Of a stretch of 64,000 nt of DNA, positions 1-12,578 are shown in pieces; within the stretch, counting starts at the first letter, position 1; the number at the start of each line of letters is the position of its first letter. The notes under the pieces are model-generated. The model did not search any database. It saw only the letters and a list, made by a program, of their open reading frames with translations, and had not been told where the DNA came from. Origin of the DNA: Euonymus europaeus (lineage: Eukaryota > Streptophyta > Magnoliopsida > Celastrales > Celastraceae); the NCBI GenBank assembly GCA_963580455.1, contig OY756971.1, positions 10,067,001 through 10,131,000 of the forward strand, written 5' to 3'. The position numbers and the translations under genes are program-made.

Positions 1-889
1 CAAAAAGTCAAGCCAAATTTATTTTGACAAAAATGTGTGAATGACTGATTTTCTAAAAACCATCAAGGCTCTAGACTATCCTAGCTGTCCATCACCTTTT
101 TCCATTCCAAAATTTCGGCCAGCTCACTCTCCAAAAAGATTTTGCAAGAAAATCCTTCCCTCTCTTACCCATTGAGCTGTCTTTGGCCTAACCCTATTTA
201 AAGCATCATTTTCTTCAAGCCAAACCAAGAAAAACGTGAGACATCATTTCTAAACCATATTCATACACATTTGAATTATCTCTCTTGAGTTCTATCGTTT
301 TCATAAACCTTTTGCAAGAGAGCTTTGAGAAAAACGTTTTTGGGAGAGCCTACTGCTACATACTTGCTGAAACCTTGAGCCTATTGTTCTTGAGCCTATC
401 ATTCCTATATTGCTACCAAAGAGCCTACCTTGAGCCTTATTGATCACATACACTAGACTATTGAGTCACATCTTTTATTTGTTTATTGAGCTGTGAAGGT
501 TGGTTGATTCAGCCACAAAATCAACAAATTGTATCTTGTACTCATTATCACTCATAGTGGAGGTGTTGGCAAGTCCCTTTGAAGGAGGGCCGTGGATGTA
601 CTCAGTTTGAGGAACCACGTAAAAATCTCGCACTAACATCACTCTTAGGTGTGTTGGAGGAAATTATAAGGCCTGGCTCATCAAAAGCTCTACATTTGGT
701 TATTCTTAAAATTGATTATTTTATCGTTGTATGAGTTTTTGATTTAAAGAGTTGTTTCATTGAATTGTGCATACATTTAAAACTTGTCGAATCTTATTGA
801 ATATTAATTTGTGATTTTGTGTGTAACACTTTAAAATTTGGCATAATCTTAATTCACCCCCCCTCTTAAGGTTAGAAACGATCCTAACA
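1..889 (+). mobile_element. Ty1/copia 5' LTR, left end outside window
   Basis: This is read as the 3' part of a 5' long terminal repeat. It ends in CA at 889 and is followed two bases later by a primer-binding site complementary to initiator methionine tRNA, then by a copia-type gag start. A C-rich run near 857-864, just before the LTR end, resembles the ends of many plant copia LTRs. A TATA-like stretch (CTATTTAAA, near 193-201) could be the promoter; this is inference. No LTR start is recognisable, so at least 889 bp of LTR are present and the true left boundary lies upstream of base 1. There is no matching 3' LTR in the window. The LTR carries no credible coding sequence; the open frame on the minus strand at 757-1050 is incidental. 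Confidence 0.75.
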
Positions 890-891
890 AG

Positions 892-904
892 TGGTATCGG
901 AGCC
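892..904 (+). other. copia primer-binding site (initiator Met-tRNA type)
   Basis: The word TGGTATCGGAGCC differs by one base (G for A) from the TGGTATCAGAGCC found downstream of many plant copia 5' LTRs, which pairs with the 3' end of initiator Met-tRNA. It lies two bases after the inferred LTR end. The mismatch may mark a lineage variant or decay. Confidence 0.8.
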
Positions 905-978
905 AGGTTAGGGCACTTAAGAAGTAATTTTTCTTGTGCTTGTTTGATTGTTTGATTGTGTTTAATTGTTCCATTGAA

Positions 979-1299
979 ATGGCATCTAGAGGTCAAGAGG
1001 GTCAATCTAGTGCTAGGCCTCCATTCTTTGATGGAGAAGATTACACACATTGGAAAATGTTAATGAGATTGCATTTTATATCTTTAGATGTTGATTTATG
1101 GAGTATAGTAGAAGATGGCCCCTATGTTCCTAAGGAAACCATAAAAGTTGATGGAGTTGATAAGCTTGTGTCCAAATCTAAAGAAAAATGGAACGAAAAT
1201 GATAAGAAACAAATTTCATTAAATGCTAGGTCTATGTCCATCTTGTATAATGCATTAAACAAAGTAGATGCTAAATTAATCAATAATTGCACCATCTAA
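979..1299 (+). pseudogene. gag: copia gag, 5' fragment truncated by satellite
   Basis: The start ATG at 979 (MASRGQEG) is chosen over an upstream in-frame ATG at 934, because copia Gag proteins commonly begin about 75-100 bases after the primer site with a short polar leader. The frame gives about 105 residues. They include PPFFDGEDYTHWKMLMRLHF and LWSIVEDG, the N-terminal gag signature of plant Ty1/copia elements (DUF4219/UBN2-like region). Similarity ends around KLINNC. The following codons ACC ATC TAA come from, or are shared with, the satellite word ACCATCTAAG, so the stop at 1297-1299 is satellite sequence. The rest of gag, all of pol and the 3' LTR are missing. This is a dead fragment of a nucleocapsid-type protein gene. 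Confidence 0.85.
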
Positions 1300-2280
1300 G
1301 TTGCTCGATCTACACTGTTTATTGTGCTTCTATGTCAAATTTTACGAGTATAAGCTTCCTAGATTATTTCGATGCCAAAACACCAACTTTCTATGACAAA
1401 TGGACAAAACCGTTAAAAGCTGCTCCATAGAGAGAGTTGAGCAACTTCGGACCAGAAAAGTTACTCGATGTACACTTCTATGTCAAATTTTACAAGTATA
1501 AGCATCCTAGATTATGTCGATGCAAAAACCCCAACTTTTTATGACAAATGGACAAAACCGTTAAAAGCCCCGTAGAGAGAGTTGAGCAACTTCGGACCAT
1601 CAAAGTTGCACGGTGTACACTTTTTAATGTTTTTCTATGTCAAATTTTACAAGTATAAGCTTCCTAGATTATTTTGATGCCAAAACACCAACTTTCTATG
1701 ACCAATGGACAAAATTGTTAAAAGCTCCTCCATAGAGAGAGTTGAGCAACTTCGGACCATCTAAGTTGCTCGATCTACACTGCTTATTGTGCTTCTATGT
1801 CAAATTTTACGAGTATAAGCTTCCTAGATTATTTCGATGCCAAAACGCCAACTTTCTATGACAAATGGACAAAACCGTTAAAAGCTCCTCCATAGAGAGA
1901 GCTGAGCAACTTCGGACCAGAAAAGTTACTCGGTGTACACTTTTTAATGTTCTTCTATGTCAAATTTTACAAGTATAAGTAAGCTTCCTAGATTATTTCG
2001 ATGCGAAAACACCAACTTTTATGACAAATGGACAAAACCGTTAAAAGCTCCTCCATAGAGAGAGTTGAGCAACTTCGGACCGTCAAAGATGCTCTGTATA
2101 CAACTTTTATTGTTCTTTTATGCCAAATTTTACGAGTATAAGTAAGCGTCCTAGATTATTTCGATGCCAAAACACCAACTTTTTCTGATAAATGGACAAA
2201 ACCGTTAAAAGCTCCTCCACAGAGAGAGTTGATCAACTTCGGACTATCTAAGTTGCTCGGTGTAACTTTTTACTGTGCTT
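1291..2280 (+). repeat. Copy 1 segment of 2,546-bp tandem duplication
   Basis: This segment recurs at an offset of 2,546 bp (3837-4826). Shared private markers include ACCATCTAAG with CGATCTACACTG, a short monomer reading GTACACTTCTATGTC at about 1474, the TAAGTAAGC insertions and TGCTCTGTATACAAC. The duplicated interval (1291-3836) is about 16 monomers. Copy 1 starts exactly where the copia fragment ends, so the copia breakpoint may have removed an earlier part of the copy. Confidence 0.8.
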
Positions 2281-3836
2281 CTATGTCAAATTTTACGAGG
2301 ATAAGCTTCCTAGATTATTTCGATGCCAAAACAGCAACTTTCTATGACCAATGGACAAAATTGTTAAAAGCTCCTCCATAGAGAGAGTTGAGCAACTTCG
2401 GACAATCAAAGTTGCTCGATGTACACTTTTTATTGTGCTTCTATGTCAAATTTTACGAGTATAAGCTTCCTAGATTATTTCGATGCCAAAACACCAACTT
2501 TCTATGACAAATGGACAAAACCGTTGAAAGCTCCTCCATAGAGAGAGTTGATCAACTTCGGACCATCTAAGTTGCTCGGTGTACGTTTTTTAATGTTCTT
2601 CTATGTCAAATTTTACGAGTATAAGCTTCCTAGATTATTTCGATGCAAAAGCCCCCAACTTTCTATGACAAATGCACAAAATTGTTAAAAGCTCCTCCAA
2701 AAAGAGTGTTGAGCAACTTCGGACCATAAAAGTTGCTTGGTGTACACCTTTTATTGTTCTTCCATTTGAAATTTTACGAGTATAAGTGTCAAGATTAATT
2801 AATTGCCAAAACACCAACTTTCTATGAGAAATGGACAAAGCCATTAAAAGGTCCTCCATAGAGAGAGTTTAGCAAGTTCGGACCATCAAAGTTGCTTGGT
2901 ACATGTACACTTTGTATTGTTTTTCTATGTCAAATTTTATGAGTATAAGCTTCCTCGATTATTTCGATGCCAAAACACCAACTTTCTATGACCAATGGAC
3001 AAAATTGTTAAAAGCACCTCTATAGAGAGAGTTGAGCATTTTCGAACTATCAAAGTTGCTCGGTGAAACTTTTTACTGTGCTTCTATGTCAAATTTTACG
3101 AGTATAAGCTTTCAAGATTATTTCGATGCCAAAACATCAACTTTTTATGACAAATGGACAAAACCGTTAAAAGCCCCATAGAGAGAGTTGAGCAACTTCG
3201 GACCATCAAAGTTGCACGGTGTACACTTTTTAATGTTCTTCTATGTCAAATTTTACAAGTATAAGCTTCCTAGATTATTTTGATGCCAAAACACCAACTT
3301 TCTATGACCAATGGACAAAATTGGTAAAAGCACCTCTATAGAGAGAGTTGAGCATTTTCGAACCATCAAAGTTGCTCGGTGAAACTTTTTACTGTGCTTC
3401 TATGTCAAATTTTACGAGTATAAGCTTTCAAGATTATTTCGATAACAAAACACCAACTTTCTATGACAAATGGACAAAACCGTTAAAAGCCCCGTAGAGA
3501 GAGTTGAGCAACTTCGGACCATCAAAGTTGCACGGTGTACACTTTTTAATGTTTTTCTATGTCAAATTTTACGAGTATAAGCTTCATAGATTATTTCGAT
3601 GCCAAAACACCAACTTTTTATGACAAATGGACAAAACCGTTAAAAGCCCCATAGAGAGAGTTGAGCAACTTCGGACCATCAAAGTTGCACGGTGTACACT
3701 TTTTAATGTTCTTCTATGTCAAATTTTACAAGTATATGCTTCCTAGATTATTTTGATGCCAAAACACCAACTTTCTATGACCAATGGACAAAATTGTTAA
3801 AAGCTCCTCCATAGAGAGAGTTGAGCAACTTCGGAC

Positions 3837-4826
3837 CATCTAAGTTGCTCGATCTACACTGTTTATTGTGCTTCTATGTCAAATTTTACGAGTATAAGCT
3901 TCCTAGATTATTTCGATGCCAAAACACCAACTTTCTATGACAAATGGACAAAACCGTTAAAAGCTGCTCCATAGAGAGAGTTGAGCAACTTCGGACCAGA
4001 AAAGTTACTCGATGTACACTTCTATGTCAAATTTTACAAGTATAAGCATCCTAGATTATGTCGATGCAAAAACCCCAACTTTTTATGACAAATGGACAAA
4101 ACCGTTAAAAGCCCCGTAGAGAGAGTTGAGCAACTTCGGACCATCAAAGTTGCACGGTGTACACTTTTTAATGTTTTTCTATGTCAAATTTTACAAGTAT
4201 AAGCTTCCTAGATTATTTTGATGCCAAAACACCAACTTTCTATGACCAATGGACAAAATTGTTAAAAGCTCCTCCATAGAGAGAGTTGAGCAACTTCGGA
4301 CCATCTAAGTTGCTCGATCTACACTGCTTATTGTGCTTCTATGTCAAATTTTACGAGTATAAGCTTCCTAGATTATTTCGATGCCAAAACGCCAACTTTC
4401 TATGACAAATGGACAAAACCGTTAAAAGCTCCTCCATAGAGAGAGCTGAGCAACTTCGGACCAGAAAAGTTACTCGGTGTACACTTTTTAATGTTCTTCT
4501 ATGTCAAATTTTACAAGTATAAGTAAGCTTCCTAGATTATTTCGATGCGAAAACACCAACTTTTATGACAAATGGACAAAACCGTTAAAAGCTCCTCCAT
4601 AGAGAGAGTTGAGCAACTTCGGACCGTCAAAGATGCTCTGTATACAACTTTTATTGTTCTTTTATGCCAAATTTTACGAGTATAAGTAAGCGTCCTAGAT
4701 TATTTCGATGCCAAAACACCAACTTTTTCTGATAAATGGACAAAACCGTTAAAAGCTCCTCCACAGAGAGAGTTGATCAACTTCGGACTATCTAAGTTGC
4801 TCGGTGTAACTTTTTACTGTGCTTTT
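3837..4826 (+). repeat. Copy 2 segment of 2,546-bp tandem duplication
   Basis: It matches 1291-2280 nearly base for base, including the 12-bp deletion monomer (about 4020) and both TAAGTAAGC monomers. It diverges from about 4824, where copy 1 has TTACGAGGATAAGC and this copy TTACGAGTATAAGC. A more distant relative of this segment lies at about 13848-16270 inside the 10,653-bp unit. Confidence 0.8.
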
Positions 4827-6972
4827 ATGTCAAATTTTACGAGTATAAGCTTCCTAGATTATTTCGATGCCAAAACACCAACTTTTTCTGATAAATGGAC
4901 AAAACTGTGAAGGCTCCTCTACAGAGAGAGTTGATCAACTTCGGACCATCTAAGTTGCTCGGTGTATCATTTTAATGTTCTTCTATGTCAAATTTTACAA
5001 GTATCAGCTTCAAAGATTATTTCGATGCCAAAACACCGACTTTCTATGAAAAATGGACAAAACCGTTAAAAGGTCCTCCATAGAGAGAGTTGAGCAACTT
5101 CGGACCAGAAAAGTTACTTGGTGTACACTTTTTAATGTTCTTCTATGTCAAATTTTACGAGTATAAGCTTTCTAGATTATTTCGATGCAAAAACCCCAAC
5201 TTTTTATGACAAATGCACAAAATTGTTAAAAGCTCCTCCATAGAGAGAGTTGAGAAACTTCGGATCGTCAAAGTTGCTTCGTGTACACCTTTTATTGTTG
5301 TTTTATGCCAAATTTTACGAGTATAACCATCAAGATTATTTAATTGCCAAAACACCAACTTTCTATGAGAAATGAACAAAGCCGTTTAAAGCTCCTCCAT
5401 AGAGAGAGTTGAGCAACTTCGGACCATCAAAGTTGCTCGTTGTATGCTTTTTATTGTTCTTCTATGTCAAATTTTACGAATATAAGATTTCAAGATTATT
5501 TCGAAGCAAAAACTCCAACTTTCTATGACAAATGGACAAAACCGTTAAAAGCTCCTCCGTAGAGAGAGTTGAGCAACTTCGGACCATCAACGTTGCTTGG
5601 TGTACACCTTTTATTGTTCTTCCATTTGAAATTTTACGAGTATAAGCGTCAAGATTAATTAATCGCCAAAACACCAACTTTCTACGAGAAATGAACAAAG
5701 CCGTTTAAAGCTCCTCCATAGAGAGAGTTGAGCAACTTCGAACAATCAAAGTTGCTCGATGTACACTTTTTATTGTGCTTCTATGTCAAATTTTACAAGT
5801 ATAAGCTTCCTAGATTATTTCGATGCCAAAACACCAACTTTCTATGACAGTTGGACAAAACCGTTGAAAGCAGCTCCATAGAGAGAGTTGATCAACTTCG
5901 GACCATCTAAGTTGCTCGGAGTACACTTTTTAATGTTCTTCTATGTCAAATTTTACGAGTATAAGCTTCCTAGATTACTTCGATGCAAAAGCCCTCAAAT
6001 TTCTATGACAAATGCACAAAATTGTTAAAAGCTCCTCCATAAAGAGTGTTGAGCAACTTCGGACCATCAAAGTTGCTTGGTGTACACCTTTTATTGTTCT
6101 TCCATTTGAAATTTTACGAGTATAAGCGTCAAGATTAATTAATCGCCAAAACACCAACTTTCTACGAGAAATGAACAAAGCCGTTTAAAGCTCCTCCATA
6201 GAGAGAGTTGAGCAACTTCGGACAATCAAAGTTGCTCGATGTACACTTTTTATTGTGCTTCTATGTCAAATTTTACAAGTATAAGCTTCCTAGATTATTT
6301 CAATGCCAAAACACCAACTTTCTATGACAGTTGGACAAAACAGTTGAAAGCTCCTCCATAGAGAGAGTTGATCAACTTTGAACCATCTAAGTTGCTCGGT
6401 GTAAACTTTTTAATGTTCTTCCATGTCAAATTTTACGAGGATAAGCTTCCTAGATTATTTCGATGCCAAAACAGCAACTTTCTATGACCAATGGACAAAA
6501 TTGTTAAAAGCTCCTCCATAGAGAGAGTTGAGCAACTTCGGACAATCAAAGTTGCTCGATGTACACTTTTTATTGTGCTTCTATGTCAAATTTTACGAGT
6601 ATAGGCTTCCTAGATTATTTCGATGCCAAAACACCAACTTTCTATGACAAATGGACAAAACCGTTGAAAGCTCCTCCATAGAGAGAGTTGATCAACTTCG
6701 GACCATCTAAGTTGCTCGGTGTACATTTTTTAATGTTCTTCTATGTCAAATTTTACGAGTATAAGCTTCCTAGATTATTTCGATGCAAAAGCCCCCAACT
6801 TTCTATGACAAATGCACAAAATTGTTAAAAGCTCCTCCAAAAAGAGTGTTGAGCAACTTCGGACCATAAAAGTTGCTTGGTGTACACCTTTTATTGTTCT
6901 TCCATTTGAAATTTTACGAGTATAAGTGGCAAGATTAATTAATTGCCAAAACACCAACTTTCTATGAGAAAT

Positions 6973-6977
6973 GGACA
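6973..6977 (+). other. Microhomology deletion junction (about 47 bp lost)
   Basis: In the monomer here, GAAATGGACA runs directly into ATCAAAGTTGCTCG. The bases normally lying between, from AAAGCCGTTAAAAGC to GAGCAACTTC, are missing. The shared word GGACA sits at the join, so a deletion between two GGACA copies about 47 bp apart explains it. The same junction occurs at about 17626, 28279 and 32707, making it a diagnostic marker for the larger duplications. Confidence 0.85.
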
Positions 6978-9900
6978 ATCAAAGTTGCTCGATGTACACT
7001 TTTTATTGTGCTTCTATGTCAAATTTAACGAGTATAAGCTTCCTAGATTATTTCGATGGCAAAACACTAACTTTCTATGACAAATGGACAAAGCCGTTAA
7101 AACCTCCTCCATAGAGAGAGTTGAGCAACTTCGGTCCATCAAAGTATCTCGGTGTACACTTTTTAATGTTCTTCTATGTCAAATTTTACGAGTATATGCT
7201 TCCAAGATTATTTCGATGCAAAACACCAACATGCTATGACAAATGGACAAAATCGTTAAAAGCTCCTCCATAGAGAGAGTTAATCAACTTCGGACCATCA
7301 AAGTTGCTCGTTGTACACTTTTTAATGTTCTTCTATGTTAAATTTTACGAGTATAAGCTTCATAGATTATTTCGATGCAAAAATCTCAACTTTCTATGAG
7401 AAATGGACAAAATTGTTAAAAGCTCCTCTACAGAGCGAGTTGAACATTTTCGAACCATCAAAATTGCTCGGTGAAACTTTTTATTGTGCTTGTATGTCAA
7501 ATTTTACGAGTATAAGCTTCCAAGATTATTTCGATGCCAAAACACCGACTTTCTATGACAAATGGACAAAACCGATAAAATCTCCTCCATAGAGAGAGTT
7601 GAGCAACTTCGGACCAGAAAAATTGCTCGGTGTACACTTTTTAATGTTCTTCTATGTCAAATTTTACGAGTAGAAGCTTCCTAGATTATTTCTTTGGCAA
7701 AACATTAACTTTCTATGACAGATGGACAAATCCGGTAAAAGCTCTTCCATAGAGAGAGTTGATCAAGTTTGGACTACCAAAGTTGCTCTGTGTACACTTT
7801 TTATTGTTATTCTATGTCAAATTTTATGAGTATAAGCATCCTAGATTATGTCGATGCAAAAACCCCAACTTTTTATGACAAATGCACAAAATTGTTAAAA
7901 GCTCCTCCATCGAGAGAGTTGAGAAACTTCGGACCGTCAAAGTTGCTTCGTGTACACCTTTTATTGTTCTTTTATGCCAAATTTTACGAGTATAACCATC
8001 AAGATTATTTAATTTCCAAGACACCATCTTTCTATGAGAAAAGAACAAAGCCGTTTAAAGCACCTCCGTAGAGAGAGTTGAGCAAATTCGGACCATCAAA
8101 GTTGCTCGTTGTATGCTTTTTATTGTTCTTCTATTCAAATTTTACGAATATAAGATTTCAAGATTATTTCGAAGCAAAAACACTAAATTTCTATGAAAAA
8201 TGGACAAAAGCGTTAAAAGTTCCTCCGTAGAGAGAGTTGAGCAACTTCGGAACGTCAAAGATGCAAGGTGTACACTTTTTAATGTTCTTCTATGTCAAAT
8301 TTACGAGTATAAGCTTCCTAGATTATTTCGATGCCAAAACACCAACTTTCTATGACCAATGGACAAAATTGTTAAAAGCTCCTCCATAGAGAGAGTTGAG
8401 CAACTTCGGACCATCAAAGTTGCTCGGTGTACACTTTTTATTGTGCTTCTATGTCAAATTTTACGAGTATAAGCTTCCAAGATTATTTCGATGCCAAAAC
8501 ACCAACATGCTATGACAAATGGACAAAATCGTTAAAGGCTCGTCCATAGAGAGAGTTCATCAACTTCGGACCATCAAAGTTGCTCAGTGTACACTTTTTA
8601 TTGTTTTTCTATGTCAAATTTTACGAGTATAAGCTTCCTAGATTATTTCGATGCCAAAACACAAACTTTCTATGACGAATGGACAAAATTTTTAAAAGCT
8701 CCTCCATAGAGAGAGTTGAGCAACTTTGGACCATCAAAGTTCCTCGGTGTACACTTTTTATTGTGCTTCTATGTCAAATTTTACGAGTATAAGCTTCCAA
8801 GATTATTTCGATGCCAAAACACCAACATGCTATGACAAATGGACAAAATCATTAAAGGCTCTTCCATAGAGAGAGTTGATCAACTTCGGACCATCAAAGT
8901 TGCTTGGTGTGCATTTTTTAATGTTCTTCTATGTCAAATTTACGAATATAAGCTTCATCGATTATTTCGATGGCAAAACACCAACTTTTTATGACAAATG
9001 GACAAAGCCGTTAAAAACACCTCCATAAAGAGAGTTGAGCAAGTTCGGACCATCAAAGTTGCTTGGTGTACACTTTTTATTTTTTTTCTATTTCAAATTT
9101 TATGAGTATAAGCTTCCTAGATTATTTCGATGCCAAAACACCAACTTTCTATGACGAATGGACAAAATTGTTAAAAGCTCCTCCATAGAGAGAGTTGAGC
9201 AACCTCGAACCATCAAAGTTCCTCAGTGTACACTTTTTATTGTGCTTCTATGTCAAATTTTACGAGTATAAGCTTCCAAGATTATTTCGATGCCAAAACA
9301 CCAACATGCTATGACAAATGGACAAAATCGTTAAAGGCTCGTCCATAGAGAGAGTTGATCAACTTTGGACCATCAAAGTTGCTTGGTGTACACTTTTTAA
9401 TGTTCTTCTATGTCAAATTTTACGAATATAAGCTTCATAGATTATTTCGATGGCAAAACACTATCTTTTTATGACAAATGGACAAAGCCATTAAAAGCAC
9501 CTCCATAAAGAGAGTTGAGCAAGTTCGGACCATCAAAGTTGCTTGGTGTACACTTTTTATTATTTTTCTATGTAAATTTTATGAGTATAAGCTTCCTAGA
9601 TTATTTCGATGCCAAAACACCAACTTTCTATGACGAATGGACAAAACTGTTAAAAGCTCCTCCATAGAGAGAGTTGAGCAACCTCGGACCATCAAAGTTC
9701 CTCGGTGTACACTTTTTATTGTGCTTCTATGACAAATTTTACGAGTATAAGCTTCCAAGATTATTTCGATTCCAAAACACCAACATGCTATGACAAATGG
9801 ACAAAATCGTTAAAGACTCGTCCATAGAGAGAGTTGATCAACTTCAGACCATCAAAGTTGCTCGGTGTACACCTTTTAATGTTCTTCTATGTCAAATTTT

Positions 9901-12550
9901 ACGAGTATAGGCTTCATAGATTATTTCGATGCAAAAATCCCAACTTTCTATGAGAAATAGACAAAATTGTTAAAAGCTCCTTTACAGAGAGAGTTGAGCA
10001 TTTTCGAACCATCAAAGTTGCTCGGTGAAACTTTTTATTGTGCTTCTATGTCAAATTTTACGAGTATAAGCTTCTCAGATTATTTCGATGCTAAAACACC
10101 AACTTTCTATGACAAATGGACAAAGCCGTTAAAAGCACCTTTATAAAGAGAGTTGAGCAAGTTTGGACCATCAAAGTTACTTGATGTACACTTTTTATTG
10201 TTTTTCTAAGTCAAATTTTATGAGTATAAGCTTCCTAGATTATTTTGATGCCAAAACACCAACTTTCTATGACGAATGGACAGAATTGTTAAAAGCTCCT
10301 CTATAGAGAGAGTTGAACAACCTCGGACCATCATAGTTCCTCGGTGTACACTTTTTATTGTGTTTCTATGTCAAATTTTACGAGTATAAGCTTCCAAGAT
10401 TATTTCGATTCCAAAACACCAACATGCTATGACAAATGGACAAAATCGTTAAAGGCTCGTCCATAGAGAGAGTTGATCAACTTCGGACCATCAAAGTTGC
10501 TCGGTGTACACCTTTTAATGTTCTTCTATGTCAAATTTTGCGAATATAAGCTTCCTAGATTATTTCGATGCCAAAACACAAACTTTCTATGACGAATGGA
10601 CAAAATTGTTAAAAGCTCCTCCATAGAGAGAGTTGAGCAACTTCGGACCATCAAAGTTCCTCGGTGTACACTTTTTATTGTTCTTCTATTTGAAATTTGA
10701 AGAGTATAAGCTTCAAGATTAATTAATTGCCAAAACACCAACTTTCTATGAGAAATGGAAAAAGCCATTAAAAGCTCCTCCATAGAGAGAGTTGATCAAG
10801 TTCGGAGCATCAAATTTGCTTGGTGTACACTTTGTATTGTTTTTCTATGTCAAATTTAACGAGTATAAGCTTCCTAGATTATTTCGATGGCAAAACACTA
10901 ACTTTCTATGACAAATGGACAAAGCCGTTAAAACCTCCTCCATAGAGAGAGTTGAGCAACTTCGGTCCATCAAAGTTGCTCGGTGTACACTTTTTAATGT
11001 TCTTCTATGTCAAATTTTACGAGTATAAGCTTCCAAGATTATTTGGATGCAAAACACCAACATGCTATGACAAATGGACAAAATCGTTAAAAGCTCCTCC
11101 ATAGAGAGAGTTAATCAACTTCGGACAATCAAAGCTGCTCGTTGTACAATTTTTAATGTTCTTCTATGTCAAATTTTACGAGTATAAGCTTCATAGATTA
11201 TTTCGATGCAAAAATCTCAACTTTCAATGAGAAATGGACAAAATTGTTAAAAGCTCCTCTATAGAGCGAGTTGAACATTTTCGAACCATCAAAATTGCGC
11301 GGTGAAACTTTTTATTGTGCTTGTATGTCAAATTTTACGAGTATAAGCTTCCAAGATTATTTCGATGCCAAAACACCGACTTTCTATGACAAATGGACAA
11401 AACCGATAAAAGCTCCTCCTTAGAGAGAGTTGAGCAACTTCGGACCAGAAAAATTGCTCGGTGTACACTTTTTAATGTTCTTCTATGTCAAATTTTATTT
11501 GTATAAGCTTCCTAGATTATTTCGATGCCAAAACACCAACTTTTATGACAAATGGACAAAACCGTTAAAAGCTCCTCCATAGAGAGAGTTGAGCAACTTC
11601 GGACCTTCAAAGATGCTTTGTCTACAACTTTTATTGTTCTTTTATGCCAAATTTTATGAGTATAAGCTTCCTAGATTATTTCTTTGGCAAAACATTAACT
11701 TTCTATGACAGATGGACAAATCCGTTAAAAGCTCTTGCATAGAGAGAATTGAGCAAGTTCGGACTATCAAAGTTGCTCTGTGTACACTTTTTATTGTTTT
11801 TTCTATGTCAAATTTTATGAGTATAAGCATCCACGATTATGTCAATGCAAAAACCCCAACTTTCTGTGAAAAATGCACAAAATTGTTAAAAGCTCCTCCA
11901 TCGAGAGAGTTGAGAAACTTCGGACCGTCAAAGTTGCTTCGTGTACACCTTTTATTGTTCTGTTATGCCAAATTTTTTGAGTATAACCATCAAGATTGTT
12001 TAATTGCCAAGACACCAACTTTCTATGAGAAATGAACAAAACCGTTAAAAGCTCTTCCATAGAGAGAGTTGAGCAACTTTGGACCATCAAAGTTACTCGT
12101 TGTATGCTTTTTATTGTTCTTCTATGTCAAATTTTATGAATATAAGATTTCATGATTATTTCGAAGCAAAAACACCAACTTTCTATGACAAATGGACAAA
12201 ACCGCTAAAAGCACCTCCGTAGAGAGAGTTGAGTAACTTCGGACCATCGAAGTTGCACGGTGTACACTTTTTAATGTTCTTCTATGTCAAATTTTACGAG
12301 TATAAGCTTCCTAGATTATTTCGATGCAAAAGCCCTCAAATTTCTATGACAAATGCACAAAATTGTTAAAAGCTCCTCCATAAAGAGTGTTGAGCAACTT
12401 CGGACCATCAAAGTTGCTTGGTGTACACCTTTTATTGTTCTTCCATTTGAAATTTTACGAGTATAAGCGTCAAGATTAATTAATCGCCAAAACACCAACT
12501 TTCTACGAGAAATGAACAAAGCCGTTTAAAGCTCCTCCATAGAGAGAGTT

Positions 12551-12578
12551 GAGCAACTTCGGACAATCAAAGTTGCTC
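12551..12578 (+). repeat. Representative 9-bp dyad in the satellite monomer
   Basis: GAGCAACTT (12551-12559) and its exact reverse complement AAGTTGCTC (12570-12578) flank a 10-nt loop. This arrangement is part of the monomer consensus and recurs in many monomers of both blocks. Variant monomers weaken it, such as GATCAACTT, GAGAAACTT, or AGAAAAGTTACTC on the right arm. A hairpin or protein-binding role is inference. Confidence 0.8.

Noticed and set aside
757..1050. 97-aa minus-strand frame over the copia LTR and gag start
   Set aside because: It lies antisense to the primer-binding site and gag, with no family features.
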